A stretch of 64,000 nt of DNA, taken from positions 45,264,203 through 45,328,202 of the forward strand of contig CM065297.1 of NCBI GenBank assembly GCA_032871835.1, written 5' to 3'. This stretch comes from Dipteronia dyeriana. Taxonomy: Eukaryota; Streptophyta; Magnoliopsida; Sapindales; Sapindaceae. Position 1 is the first letter of the stretch. Each line of letters starts with the position of its first letter. A program made the position numbers and the translations under genes. The notes beneath the pieces are model-generated. The model was not told the DNA's origin and did not search any database. It worked only from the letters and a program-made list of their open reading frames with translations. Of the stretch, positions 10,649-21,868 are shown piece by piece.

Positions 10649-13600
10649 TGTTGGGATTATGCTCGATAGCAAGAGTATAGTAATGTATTTAACAATCCTT
10701 TCATATTAATAAAGTGATTTCTAGTATAACAAATCTTATAGCATTTAAAGTTTAATTATTATAATTGTCAAAAGTAAATAATCATAAGGTCAAAAGACTA
10801 TGGGAAAAGAAGAATTGTTCATACATCAAGATATGTATGAGTTAGACACAATTCTTTAGTTAGTCTTGAATAATATTTATAACTTAAGATAAAGGTTGGG
10901 CGTCTTTATCTTGTCAAAGTTGCAGATTCTTTTGATAGCATTTGAGTGGGATCAAATGTGTTATTTTGAGTCTAAAATCATCAAAGTGTGTTGTCTTTGG
11001 GCAAAAGAATCTACTGCACTAGGTGCATTGAATAGGATCACATTGAATTAATTTATCCAAAACTGTCAATGGATAAAAGTTTTCACTAGATGTGTAGGAA
11101 AAATCGTGCAACGGAAGCATAAAATTTATAAAATTGGGGTTTGGTATAAATAAAAAAGTTTCCCTTTTAATAACAAGAACCTTAACCCAAGATTAATTGT
11201 TGTATATAAAAAGTGTCGTACATTTTTCTCATGACGATTGAACAAGCTCCGAATTGAATCTTCAAGAACTTCAAATCTAATCGCGAAATTGAATCACCTA
11301 GGAGTGTGGGCCCCCTTTCTTTAAATTGTATACCTGAGGATGGAAACAAACAAAATCTTTTTCTTTGTTAGTTACAATTATCCTCCAAGAGAAAAATCCA
11401 AGAACGTCCGGTCACTTGCGAATTATCAATCTACTTGATTGAAAATCGCGTGAACCCGATTTGATTTTGAACACAAAACCCTTTTGATGTAAATGATACT
11501 AGTGTACTATAAAAAACAAAAAGTTTTTTATTTACTCTTTTCTCCTTGGTCGAATTCTACACTTTATATCTATGAGTCGATCAAATTTTGTCTAGAGCAA
11601 AAACTAAAATTTTCTCCCTCAAAATTCTCTCTTGCTAGGTCGAATTCTCTCTTGAAAGATACCTAGCTTGGCCAAAATTTCACGCATAGAAACATAGGGC
11701 TGGCCGAATTTATCAAGGTGGTATTTATAAAATCACTAATCCTTTCCTAAGAGGGATTTACTTGGTTGTTAAGAATCCTTTCCTTAGGTGAATTTACTTG
11801 GTGGTTAAGAATCCTTTTCAAAGAAAGATAGATTTACTTGTTGACCAAGAATCCTTTTCCAAACAGAATTCTTTCTTACACTAAGACTCCTAATCCAACT
11901 CAATAGTGTATTTGTAACCATATTAAAGATTTCCTAATTTGACTAGATAAATAATTCTTATTATTTATCTACTTATCAAATATAATCTTTAATATTAATT
12001 ATACTACCAACAATAATAATAGGAGACCATCTCCTACTAGAAAAATAATTTTGACTTTTAATTAAATAGTTAATTAATTACCAAATTAATTAATTTCCAT
12101 TTAATTATATAATAAAATAAAAATTATATAATTTAGCTAAACTATATTGCTTTGCTGCCCAACACAATATATGGACCATCATATTAATTTTTCTATTTTA
12201 TAAAATCCATTGGACCTTAATAAAAAGTCCACATGTGAACTAGACCCATTCTTACAAAAAGAAACAAGTCCACTTGCCTCAATACAATTCTAGATGGACC
12301 CCTAAATTGGTCCAGTAGAATATATTAAGTGATCCATGCAAGTTCGTGTGGATTGAGGATCTTGACAAGCTATCTAAATTTAAGCTCCAATAGACACAAC
12401 CCAATCACAATCAACAAATGATTCACTTAGGTCCGATCTATTAATTTTAGTTCATTCCACTAAATAACTAAAATTGAACTCTTAAATAAAGATAGAATAA
12501 GTTAATATTTCTCATTCATACTATACAATCTTAATGGAGAAAGTGTATCCTAGTGAAGAATATCAGTAATCGTCAAGAGCTTATAGCCCGCCTATAGCAC
12601 TTCAAGTTAACGTAATTACTCATATGATCACATTTTGAACATGGATATTTTGACTTGTCCAAAAGTCATGTTTCAATAGACACTGTTGAAAACTTAACGT
12701 TAAAATTTAATATCCAATACCTCAAAACATCCATATGATGATATTCTACTCTCATTTAATAAATGGAGCCACGATGTCCATATCTATAAATGAAGTCCTC
12801 TATCGATTAACAAATGAAAACCACCAAACTGTCGAGGATAGACTATGCTATATAATCGTATTTATTGATAGCCCAAATGATAACACTTGAAACCATAAGT
12901 CCATCATTTATCTTAGGATTGAGATAGACTCTTCGATTGTCTTCAAGTGAAAACTTTTATCCATTGAAGGTTCTACATAAAGTCTTTCTTTGTGATCCAA
13001 TTCAATGCACCCAGTGCACTAGATTCTTTTGCCCAAAGACACAGCACTTTGACGATTTTAGACTCACCATAACACATTTGATCCCACTCATATGCTAGCA
13101 AAAGAATCTACAACTTTAACAAAATAAAAACCCCTAAACATTATATTAAGTTGTGAATATTATTCAAGACTAACTAAAGAATTGTGTCTACCTCAAACAT
13201 ATCTAGATGTATGAACAATTCTTCTTTTCTCATAGTCTTTTGACCTTATGATTATTTACTTTTGACAGTTATAATAATTAAACTATAAATGCTATAAGAT
13301 TTGTTAAACTAGAAATCACTTTATTAATATGAAAAGATTGTCAAATACGTTAATATACTCTTGCTATCGAGCATAATCTCAATAAGAAGACAATCGGAGA
13401 GTCTATCTCAATCCTGAGATAAATGATGAACTTATGGCTGCAAGTGTTATCATTTGAGCTAACAATGAGTACGATTATATAGCATAGTTTATCCTTGATA
13501 GTTTGGTTGCATTAATTTGTTAATCGATAGCGGACTTCATTTATAGATATTGACATCATGGTTCCATTTATTAAATGAGAGTAGAATATCTTCATATGAA

Positions 13601-15338
13601 TGTTTTGAGGTATTGGATATTAAATCTTAACGTTAAGTTTACAACAGTGTCGATTGAAACATGGCTTCTGGACAAGTCAAAATATCCAAGTTTAAAATGT
13701 GGTCATATGAGTAAATATGGTAACTTACAGAGCTATCAGCTGCTTATGAGCTTTTGGCGATTACCGATATTCTTCATGAGGATACACTTTCTCCATTAAG
13801 ATTGTCTAAGTGGAGATTATCTAGGGTATGAATGAACAATATTAACTTATTCTATCTTTATTTAAGAGTTCAATTATAGTTCTTTAGTGAAATGAACTAA
13901 ACTTAATAGACCGGCCCTAAGTGAGTCATTTATTGGTTGTGATTGGATTGTGTCTATTGGAGCTTAAATTTAGATAGCCCGCCAAGATCCCCAATTCATA
14001 CAAACTTACATGGTTCACTTGATATATTCTGCCAGACCAATTTATGGGTCCATTTAGAATTGTATTGAGACATGTTGACTTGTTTCTTTTTGTAAGAAAG
14101 GGTCTAGTTCACATGTGAACTTTTTATTTAGATTCAATGGATTTAATAAAATAAAAAAATAATATATATGCCAATGTGTGGTCTTGGGCTGCAAGGCTAA
14201 ATATATTAGCTTAATATACTGTTTTTTATTTTATTATTTAATTAAATGGAAATTAATTAATTGTTTAATTAAAAGTCAAAATCTTTTTTCTGGTAGGAGT
14301 GAGTCTCCTATTGTCATACTATTGTTGGTAATATGATAAGTATTAAATACTATATTTGATAAGTAGATAAATAATAAGAATTTTTTTATCTAGTCAAATT
14401 AGGAAGTATTTGATTGCTATTAAAACTCTAATTGACAATTGTTCAAGTTAGGAAGTTTTAATTTAGTCACAATTTAATTATATTCAACAATTGGTCATTG
14501 AATAAATATACTGTTTGAGTTGGATTAGGAGTCTTGGTGTAGAAAAGAATTCCTTTTGGAAAGGGATTCTTGGTCACCAAGTAAATCTATATAAGGATAT
14601 GATTCTTGCCCACCAAGTAAATCCTTCTTAGGAGAGGAATAAGTCTCTTAAACTAAATACATTAGGAGTCTTGGTTTGTAAAAGTTTTTTTTTTAAAAGA
14701 GGATTGAATCCAAATTTTGATAGTAGTCTTGGTGAAGTAAAAATCCTCTTTCTAGGAGTATTTTTGGCCTCATATATACTCCTATATATAATTTCCACCA
14801 AGCCTTAATTTTTTGGTGTGACAAGTTGTTTTTTATTTGTTTTTTATTGTTATATATTTAAAAAAACTTCTTCCAACTCATTGTGTGAAGAATTCGTCCA
14901 AGCATAGAGAAAAGAGGAAACGTTTTTGTTTTCGATAGTACACTATTATCCTTTGCATCAAAAGGGATTTATGTACAACATCGAATCAAAGTTCACACGA
15001 GTTTCAATCAAATTGATTGATAATTCACAAGTGACCAGACGTTCTTGGTTTTTCTCTTGGAGGATTATTGTGACTAACAAAGAAGACGATTTTGTTTGTT
15101 TCCATCCTCAGGTATACAATTTAAAGAAAGGGAGCCCACAATCCTAGGTGATTCACGTTCGTGATTGGATTGGAAGATCTTGCGAATTCAATTCGGCGCT
15201 AGTTCAATTGTCAAATTAAATAAATAAATAAAAGGTACGAAACTTTTAATATACATCAATTAATCTAGGGTTATGGTTATTTCTTTTAAAGGGATTTTTA
15301 AAAAAAATATTGCAAACCCTAATTTTTACGTTTCCGTT
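10649..15338 (+). repeat. A1 5' LTR, split by a reversed solo LTR
   Basis: Starts TGTTGGGATTATGCTCGATA. The LTR is continuous when 11088-13384 is removed: the left part ends TTTTCACTAG and the right part resumes AGAAGACAATCGG, as in the uninterrupted LTR at 19890-19920. The 3' end stops at CTTCCGTT-like sequence (15338) and jumps to ATCAGAGCC, so the last bases of the LTR and the first bases of the PBS are deleted. Confidence 0.88.
11093..13384 (-). mobile_element. Solo LTR of family A, reversed, inside the A1 LTR
   Basis: 2292 bp, alignable in reverse orientation with the other family A LTRs. In plus orientation it starts TGTAGGAAAAATCG and ends AATCTCAATA; the expected terminal CA is TA. 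Flanking bases are AGATG (11088-11092) and AGAAG (13385-13389), a target duplication with one mismatch. There is no internal region, so it arose by LTR-LTR recombination after insertion. Confidence 0.88.
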
Positions 15339-15757
15339 ATCAGAGCCTGGTTGTACCCTTGATTAATTGATGTATTCATGAATGGATTTTAGTAAGATAC
15401 TTCCTTACAAGGATAGACTAGACAATTAACCCATACGATATCTACTCCCAAATGAGGGATATTCGTGAGGGATTTTATTGAAGGTCGATAACTTGGTAAC
15501 ACACTCAATGTGTTTTTAGTAATATCCTTCCAAGAGTTCTTGTTAATAAAATTGCAAGGCTAAAATTAAAAACGTTGGTTGTTATGTTAACAATTAGGTA
15601 GGACCTTGTCCGAATAGTAAATGGTACGAACTCCAAAAGAAGTCGTGACATTTATGGGTGTTGCATCACCGTTGAATTATTTTTAATTCAAGATAAATAT
15701 TCAAAAATGCTATATCATGATTGTTTACTTATATATTTTTTTCTTAAAAAAGAAATC

Positions 15758-16462
15758 ATGACGACATCCCTAATCAACATCCTAAAAGATAATACTTTAA
15801 CTGATAGTAATTATGTCAAATGGAAATGGAAAATTGGGTTTTTGTTGCGAGTTGAAAAACCATAAGTTCGTTCTGTCTATTCCTAAAACACCTACTCCTA
15901 TTAATGAATCTAATAATTAGCAAAGAGATTAGTATCAGTAATGGAAGTCTTCAGATGAGATGGCTAAATGTACGTTACATTATGGCAACAATCTCCGACG
16001 TATTCAACAACAACATGATGGAATGGAGACTGCGCCAATATAATGATGTCTCTGGAAGAGATGTTTGCCATGAAGTTCAGGACGACTAAGAGAGAGGCAG
16101 TGATTGTTTTCATGAATCTTAGGATGAAACCTGGACAGGATGTAAATGACCACTTGATGAAAGTCATAGCACATCTCAATATTGTTGAACTCAATGGTGA
16201 GACAAAAAATTGACATGATTGTCAACTCACTATCAAATTCCTTTGATCAATTCAAGTTGGACTACACCTTAAATAATAAGGAGTACACCTTGTAAGGCCT
16301 GATGCAAGATGTTCAAAACACCGAGAATATCCTTGTGAAAGGCAAGGTACAAGAGGTTCATGAAGTAGGTAAAGTTGCTACTTTTAAGACTCGTAAGAAG
16401 GTTAATGAACAATAGAAGAAAAAACAACTTGGGCCTAACTAGAAGAGGTTTCGGTAAAGGAA
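15758..16462 (+). pseudogene. A1 gag remnant
   Basis: Starts at an ATG 420 bases after the LTR edge, reading into LINILKDNTLTDSNYVKWK, the typical N-terminus of TNT1-94-type gag (L...NY..WK). A stop follows about 30 codons later and the rest is recoverable only across several phases: a capsid-like segment around 16020-16200 (MKPGQD-type pattern) and a KTRKKV-type basic end at 16385-16430. No CCHC knuckle remains. The leader before it is shorter than in the copy at 21855, which has an extra 1.1 kb. Confidence 0.7.
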
Positions 16463-17678
16463 AAGACTGAATGAGAATGAATTCAACTTGAGTTTAGGCA
16501 ATAGAACATTGGTGTCTACTAGTGCAATGGAAGATACTAGAATTAATTTAGATTCTTATAGGCATATAGATTTAATAAACGTTTATTGTGTACCACAATT
16601 CTAGAGGAATTGAACTTCGGTTTCTTGTCTAAGTAAATTTGGATATTCGATTACTTTTAATAAAAGTTTTATTATTAGTAAGAATAAGAAATTTGTTGGC
16701 AAAGGTACATTGGAATATGGCTTATTCTACTTGCATAGAAATATCTCGCACTTGTTTGACACGGAATCAACACAAACTAATCATAATAGAGTAAAATTAT
16801 CAAAAGATGAAACCTACCTATAGTATTTGCACCTAGGTCATATTAACCTTAATAGGATTAAAAGATTGGTTAGTGATGGACCATTAAGTGACTTAAAGAT
16901 TAATGATCTACCAACAAGTGAATCTTGTTTGGAAGGTAAGATGACCAAAAGGTCTTTCACGACCAAAGGCACATGAGCCACTGAATGTTTAGGATTGATA
17001 CACACTGATGTGCATGGTCCTATGAACATTCAAGCTAAAGGTGGATATGAGTACTTCATCACTTTCACGGATGATTAGTCAAGATTTGGTTATGTGTATC
17101 TCATGAGACACAAGTCAGATGCTTTTGATATGTTCAATGCATTTAAAGCTGAAGTAGAAAATCAGCATGAGAAACGCATAAAAATCTTGAGGTCTGATTA
17201 TGATGGAGAATATCAATCTGGTGAGTTTTAGCAATATCTTATTGATAATGGGATAATTTCTCTGTTTTCTGCACCAAGTACACCTCAAAAAATTGGGGTG
17301 GCAGAAAGGAGAAATAGAACTCTTTAGAACATGGTTAGGTCTATGTTGAGTTATTCAACGCTTCCTAATTCTTTTTGGGGATATGCTTCACAAACTGCCA
17401 TGTACATTCTAAACGATGTACCATCTAAGTCAGTTCATAAAACACCGCATGAGTTTAGGACCGAGTGAAATCCTAGTTTACAATGCTTAAGGATATTTGG
17501 ATGTCCTGCGCACGTGTTAAAAGGACAGACAGAAAAGATGGAATCTCGTTCAGAAACATGCATATTTGTAAGGTATCCAAATGGAACAAAAGCATATTAA
17601 TTCTATAGTCCTTCAAATCTTAAAGTATTTGTTTCGACAAATGCTAAATTTCTAGAAGAGGACTATACGAATAATTTT
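16463..17678 (+). pseudogene. A1 pre-integrase and integrase remnant
   Basis: The first part (16463-16800) is the region that normally follows the protease active site; the D-S-G active site itself is absent. Then the pre-integrase domain LGHINLNRIKRLVSDGPLSD (about 16833-16892) and CLEGKM, followed by the integrase core: LIHTDV near 16995 (first Asp), LRSDYDGEY near 17190 (second Asp) and VAERRNRTL near 17300 (Glu). Stops include TAG at 16821 for the Trp of the WH motif, TAG at 17229 (from CAG) and TGA at 17466 (from CGA). The enzyme would insert element cDNA into chromosomes; this copy cannot be translated whole. Confidence 0.85.
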
Positions 17679-18703
17679 ATGCCTAAAAGTAGAATTGTCC
17701 TGAATGAGTTTTCAGGAGATACAATTTCACAAGAGGTTTCACAACCTAGCCCAATTATAAGTTCCTTACCAACACAAAATCAACAATCTACCATACCTGA
17801 TCGTAGTGGGAGGGTTAGTAGAAAACCTAAGAGATATATCGATCTAGGAGAATCTGTAGAGAATCTCCCAGACGATGATGATCCCTATACGTACAAGAAA
17901 GATATGGAAGATGTTGATTGTCGCCATTGGCAAAAGGCAATGCAATCCGAAATTGAATCTATGTTCAAAAATAAAGTCTGGTTTCTTGCAGACTTGCCTA
18001 AGGAATAAAGCCCATTAGGTGCAAGTAGGTATATAAGAGGAAGAGAGGAATGGATGGAAAGGTGGAAACCTATAAAGCTAGATTGGTAGCTAAAGGTTAC
18101 ACACAGAAGGAAGGTATTGATTATGAAGAAACCTTATCTTCTGTGGCCATGCTTAAATCCATTAGGATATTCTTATCAATTGCAGCATCTCTAGACCTAG
18201 AGATTTGGTACATAGATGCCAAGACAGCTTTCTTTAACGGAAGTCTTGACAAAAGCATTTTTATGATGCAACTAGAATGATTCATTGAAAAAGGCCAAGA
18301 GGATAGGGCATGCAAGTTGCAAGGATCCATATATGGACTGAAGCAAGCATCCAGACCCTGGAACATAAGGTTCGATCAAGCTGTGAAAAGTTTTAGATTT
18401 ATACAAAACCTTGATGAACCCTATATAGATAAAAGGATTAAAAGTGACAAGTTGGTTTTCCTTGTTCTTTACGTTGATATACTACTCATCGGAAATTTTG
18501 TATGTGTATTGACATCAGTAAAAGAATGGTTAGAAAAACAATTTGATATGAAGGACTTAGGAGAAGCAAGTTATATTCTTGGTATCCAAGTCATAAGAGA
18601 TAGAAAGAATAGATTGATTGCATTATCCCAAGCTTCATACATAGATAAAATCTTGTCTAGGTTTTCCATCCATGATTCCAAGAAAGGTATGTTACCTTTC
18701 TGA
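17679..18703 (+). pseudogene. A1 reverse transcriptase remnant
   Basis: Open pieces 17679-18008, 18050-18280 and 18317-18703 give the linker (RSGRVSRKPKRY), the N-terminal RT segment (HWQKAMQSEIESM), then KARLVAKGYTQKEGIDYEET, DAKTAFFNGSL and QGSIYGLKQASRPW. The catalytic YVDD box reads LYVDILLIGN: one GAT codon is deleted relative to LYVDDILLIG at 60630, removing a catalytic Asp. The thumb region MKDLGEASYILGIQVIRDR is kept. Frameshifts occur near 18009 and 18281. Confidence 0.88.
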
Positions 18704-19393
18704 CATGGAATCAAACTTTCTAAGGAAAAAGTTCCTAAGAATGAGCATGAAGAGCAATTCATGAGTAGGGTTCCATATGCATCTACAGTTGGAAGTCTCA
18801 TGTATGCAATGCTCTGTACTATACTTGATATTTGTTTTGCTATGAGTATAGTTAGCAGGTTTCAATCGAAACCTGGTCCTGATCACTGGATGGCAGTCAA
18901 ACATATTTTTAAGTATCTCAGGAAAATGAGAGATTATATGCTTGTATACTCTGTAGGGGATTTAATTCCTGTTGGGTATATAAATTCTGATTTATAGTAA
19001 GATTTTGACTCCAAGAGATCAATATCAGGATCTGTGTTTACTATTGGAGGAGGGGCAGTCATATGTAGGACTATCAAGCAATATTGTATTGCTAATTCTA
19101 CCATGGAAACCGAGAATGTTGCCTCATGCAAGGATGCTAAACAGGCTGTCTGGCTCCGCCAGTTCTTGATTTACTTGGAAGTGGTTCCTGATGCGAATAA
19201 GCAGATCACTCTCTATTATGACAATAGTGGAGTAGAGGCTAATTCGAGAGAACCAAGAAGTCATAAAAGAGGGAAACACATTGAAAGAAAGTATCACCTT
19301 CAGAGGGAAATTGTTCATAGGTGTGATGTGACAATTACCAAGATCACGTTAGTAGACAATCTAGCGGAACCCTTTACAAAGGCTCTTCCATAA
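18704..19393 (+). pseudogene. A1 RNase H remnant
   Basis: Open pieces 18761-18997 and 19034-19393. The first begins MSRVPYASTVGSLMYAM, the usual RT-RNase H connection; a stop interrupts at the conserved D-D/Y segment (INSDL then TAG at 18995). The second has the STMETENVASCKDAKQAVWL and DNSGVEANSREPRSHKRGKH segments and ends with LAEPFTKALP, the normal pol terminus, 74 bases before the 3' LTR. Confidence 0.85.
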
Positions 19394-19452
19394 AAGAGTT
19401 TTAATGGGCACTAGAGAGCATGAGGATGAGAGATATGACACATTTACTATAG

Positions 19453-19466
19453 AACAAGTTGGAGAT
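19453..19466 (+). promoter_or_regulatory. Polypurine tract of A1
   Basis: AACAAGTTGGAGAT directly precedes the LTR start TGTTGGG. The same site in copy A3 (61606-61617) reads GCAAGTGGGAGAT; here one G has become T, shortening the purine run. Confidence 0.7.
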
Positions 19467-21854
19467 TGTTGGGATTATGCTCGATAGAAAGAGTATAATA
19501 ATGTATTTAACAATCTTTTCATATCATTAAAGTGATTTCTAGTTTAACAAATCTTATAGCATTTATAGTTTAAATACTATAATTGTCAAAAATAAATAAT
19601 CATAAGGTCAAAAGACTATGAGAAAAGAAGAATTGTTCATACATCTAGATATGTATGAGTTAGACACAATTCTTTAGTTAGTCTTGAATAATATTCATAA
19701 CTTAAGATAAAGGTTGGACACCTTTATCTTGTCAATGTTGTAGATTCTTTTGCTAGCATTTGATGGGATCAAATTTGTTATAATGAGTCTAAAATCATCA
19801 AAGTGTGGTGTCTTTGGGCAAAAGAATCTAGAGCACTGAGTGCATTGAATAGGATCACAGTGAATTACTTTATCAAAAATTGTCAATGGATTAAAGTTTT
19901 CACTAGAAGACAATCGGAGAGTCTATCTCAATCGTGAGATAAATGATGGACTTATAGTTGCAAGTGTTATAATTTGAGCTATCAATGAGTACGATTATAT
20001 AGCATAGTCTATCCTCAATAGTTTGGTGGCATTCGTTTAATAATAGATAGAGGACTTCATTTATAGATATGGACATCGTGGCTCCATTTATTAAATGAGA
20101 GTAGAATATGATCATATGGATGTTTTGAGGTATTGGATATTAAATCTTAACGTTATGTTTTCAATAGTGTCTATTGGAACATGGCTTCTGGACAAGTAAA
20201 AATATCCAAGTTCAAAATGTGGTCATATGAGTAAATATGGTAGCTTGGAGACCTATAGACGGTCTATGAGCTCTTGGCGATTACTGGTATTCTTCATAAG
20301 GATACACTTTCTCCATTAAGATTATCTAGGGTATGAATGAACAATATTAACATATTCTATCATTATTTAAGAGTTCAATATTAGTTGTTTAGTGGAATGA
20401 ACTAAAATTAAAGGATCGGACCTAAGTGAATCATTTATTGGTTGTGTCTGGGTTGTGTCTATTGGAGCTTAAACTTATATAGCCCACCAAAATCCCCAAT
20501 CCACACGAACATGCATGGATCACTTGATATATTCTACCGGACCAATTTATGGGTCTATTCAGAATTGTATTAAGGCATGTGAACTTGTTTCTTTTTGTAA
20601 GAATAGGTCTAGTTCACAGGTGAATTTTTATTTAGATCCAATGGATTTAATAAAATAAAAAAAATAATATATATTCCCATGTGTGGTCTTGGGCGACAAG
20701 GCTAAATACATTAGGTTAATATATTGTTTTTTATTTTATTATTTAATTAAACGGAAATTAATTGTTTAATTAAAAGTCAAAATCTTTTTCCTAGTAGGAG
20801 TAGGTCTCCTATTGTCATATTATTGTTGGTAATATGATAAGTATCAATTACTATATTTGACAAGTAGATAAATAATATGAATTTATTTATCTAGTCAAAT
20901 TAGGAAGTATTTGATTGCTATTAAAACTCTAATTGACAATTGGTCAAATAGGAAAGTTTTTATTTAGTCACAATTTAATTATATTCAATAATTGGTTATT
21001 GAATAAATACACTATTTAAGTTTGATTAAGAATCTTGGTGTAGAAAAGAATTCTTTTTAGAAAAGGATTCTTGGTCACCACGTAAATCCATCTAAGGGTA
21101 GGATTCTTTCCCACTAAGTAAATCCTTCTTAGGAGAGGATTAGGTCTCCTAAACTAAATACAATAGGAGTCCTATTGTGTAAAAGAAATCCTTTTTTTAA
21201 GAGGATCAGATCCAAATTTTGATAGGAGTCTTGGTGAAGTAGAAATCGTCTTTCTAGGAGGATTTTCGGCCACCTATATATTCTCGTATATATAATTTCG
21301 ACCAAGCCTTAATTGTTTGGTTTGAGAAGTTGTTTTTTATTGTTATAGAAAAAGAAAAAAAAACTTCTTCCAACTTATTGTGTGAAGAATTCGGTCAAGC
21401 ATAGAGAAAAGAGGGAACATTTTTGTTTTCGATAGTACACTAGTATCATTTGCATCAAAAGGGTTTTGTGTACAACATCGAATCAAGGTTCACACGAGTT
21501 TCAATCAAATTGATTGATAATTCACAAGTGACTGGACGTTCTTTGTTTTTCTCTTGGAGGATTATTATGACTAAGAAAGAAGATGATTTTGTTTGTTTCC
21601 ACCCTAAAGTATAGAATTTAAAGAAAGGGAGCCCACACTCCTAGGTGATTCACGTTCGTGATTGGATTGGAAGATCTTGCAGATTCAATTCGACGCTAGT
21701 TCAATTGTCACAAAATAATAATAATAATAAATGGTCAACACTTTTAATATACATAAACTAATCTAGGGTTAAGATTCTTTCTTTTAAAGGGAATTTCTTA
21801 AAAATATATTTCAAACCCTAATTTTTACGCTTCCGTTGTTTGATTTTCCCTACA
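19467..21854 (+). repeat. Family A LTR shared by A1 and the next internal region
   Basis: 2388 bp, TGTTGGG to CCCTACA. It is the best uninterrupted reference LTR of this family in the first half of the window. It follows the A1 PPT on the left and precedes a PBS on the right, so it serves as 3' LTR of one unit and 5' LTR of the other. Confidence 0.9.
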
Positions 21855-21856
21855 AT

Positions 21857-21868
21857 TGGTATCAGAGT
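21857..21868 (+). promoter_or_regulatory. Primer binding site of the second family A unit
   Basis: TGGTATCAGAGT two bases after the LTR end, one base different from the usual initiator-Met site. Confidence 0.85.

Larger units (their letters stand above)
10649..21854 (+). mobile_element. Family A element A1: Copia with nested solo LTR
   Basis: 5' LTR 10649-15338 (containing a 2.3-kb reversed solo LTR), internal region 15339-19466, 3' LTR 19467-21854. Gag, integrase, reverse transcriptase and RNase H are on the plus strand and heavily broken. The left flank is the element C LTR. The right LTR is not followed by a target duplication but by another PBS and a second internal region, so A1 is part of a tandem LTR-internal-LTR-internal array. 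Confidence 0.88.

Noticed and set aside
10406..10672. Minus-strand frame at the C/A1 joint
   Set aside because: It spans an insertion junction and uses LTR sequence of two elements, so it is fortuitous.
13575..13799. Plus-strand frame in the A1 LTR
   Set aside because: Other family A LTRs have stops in the same phase; it is ordinary LTR sequence.
14926..15147. Recurring 65-75 codon frame (MFSIVH / IKLIDNSQ type) in family A LTRs
   Set aside because: It appears in several LTRs in different phases and with different ends (14926, minus 41767, 44157). It is conserved because the LTR is, and coding constraint is not shown.
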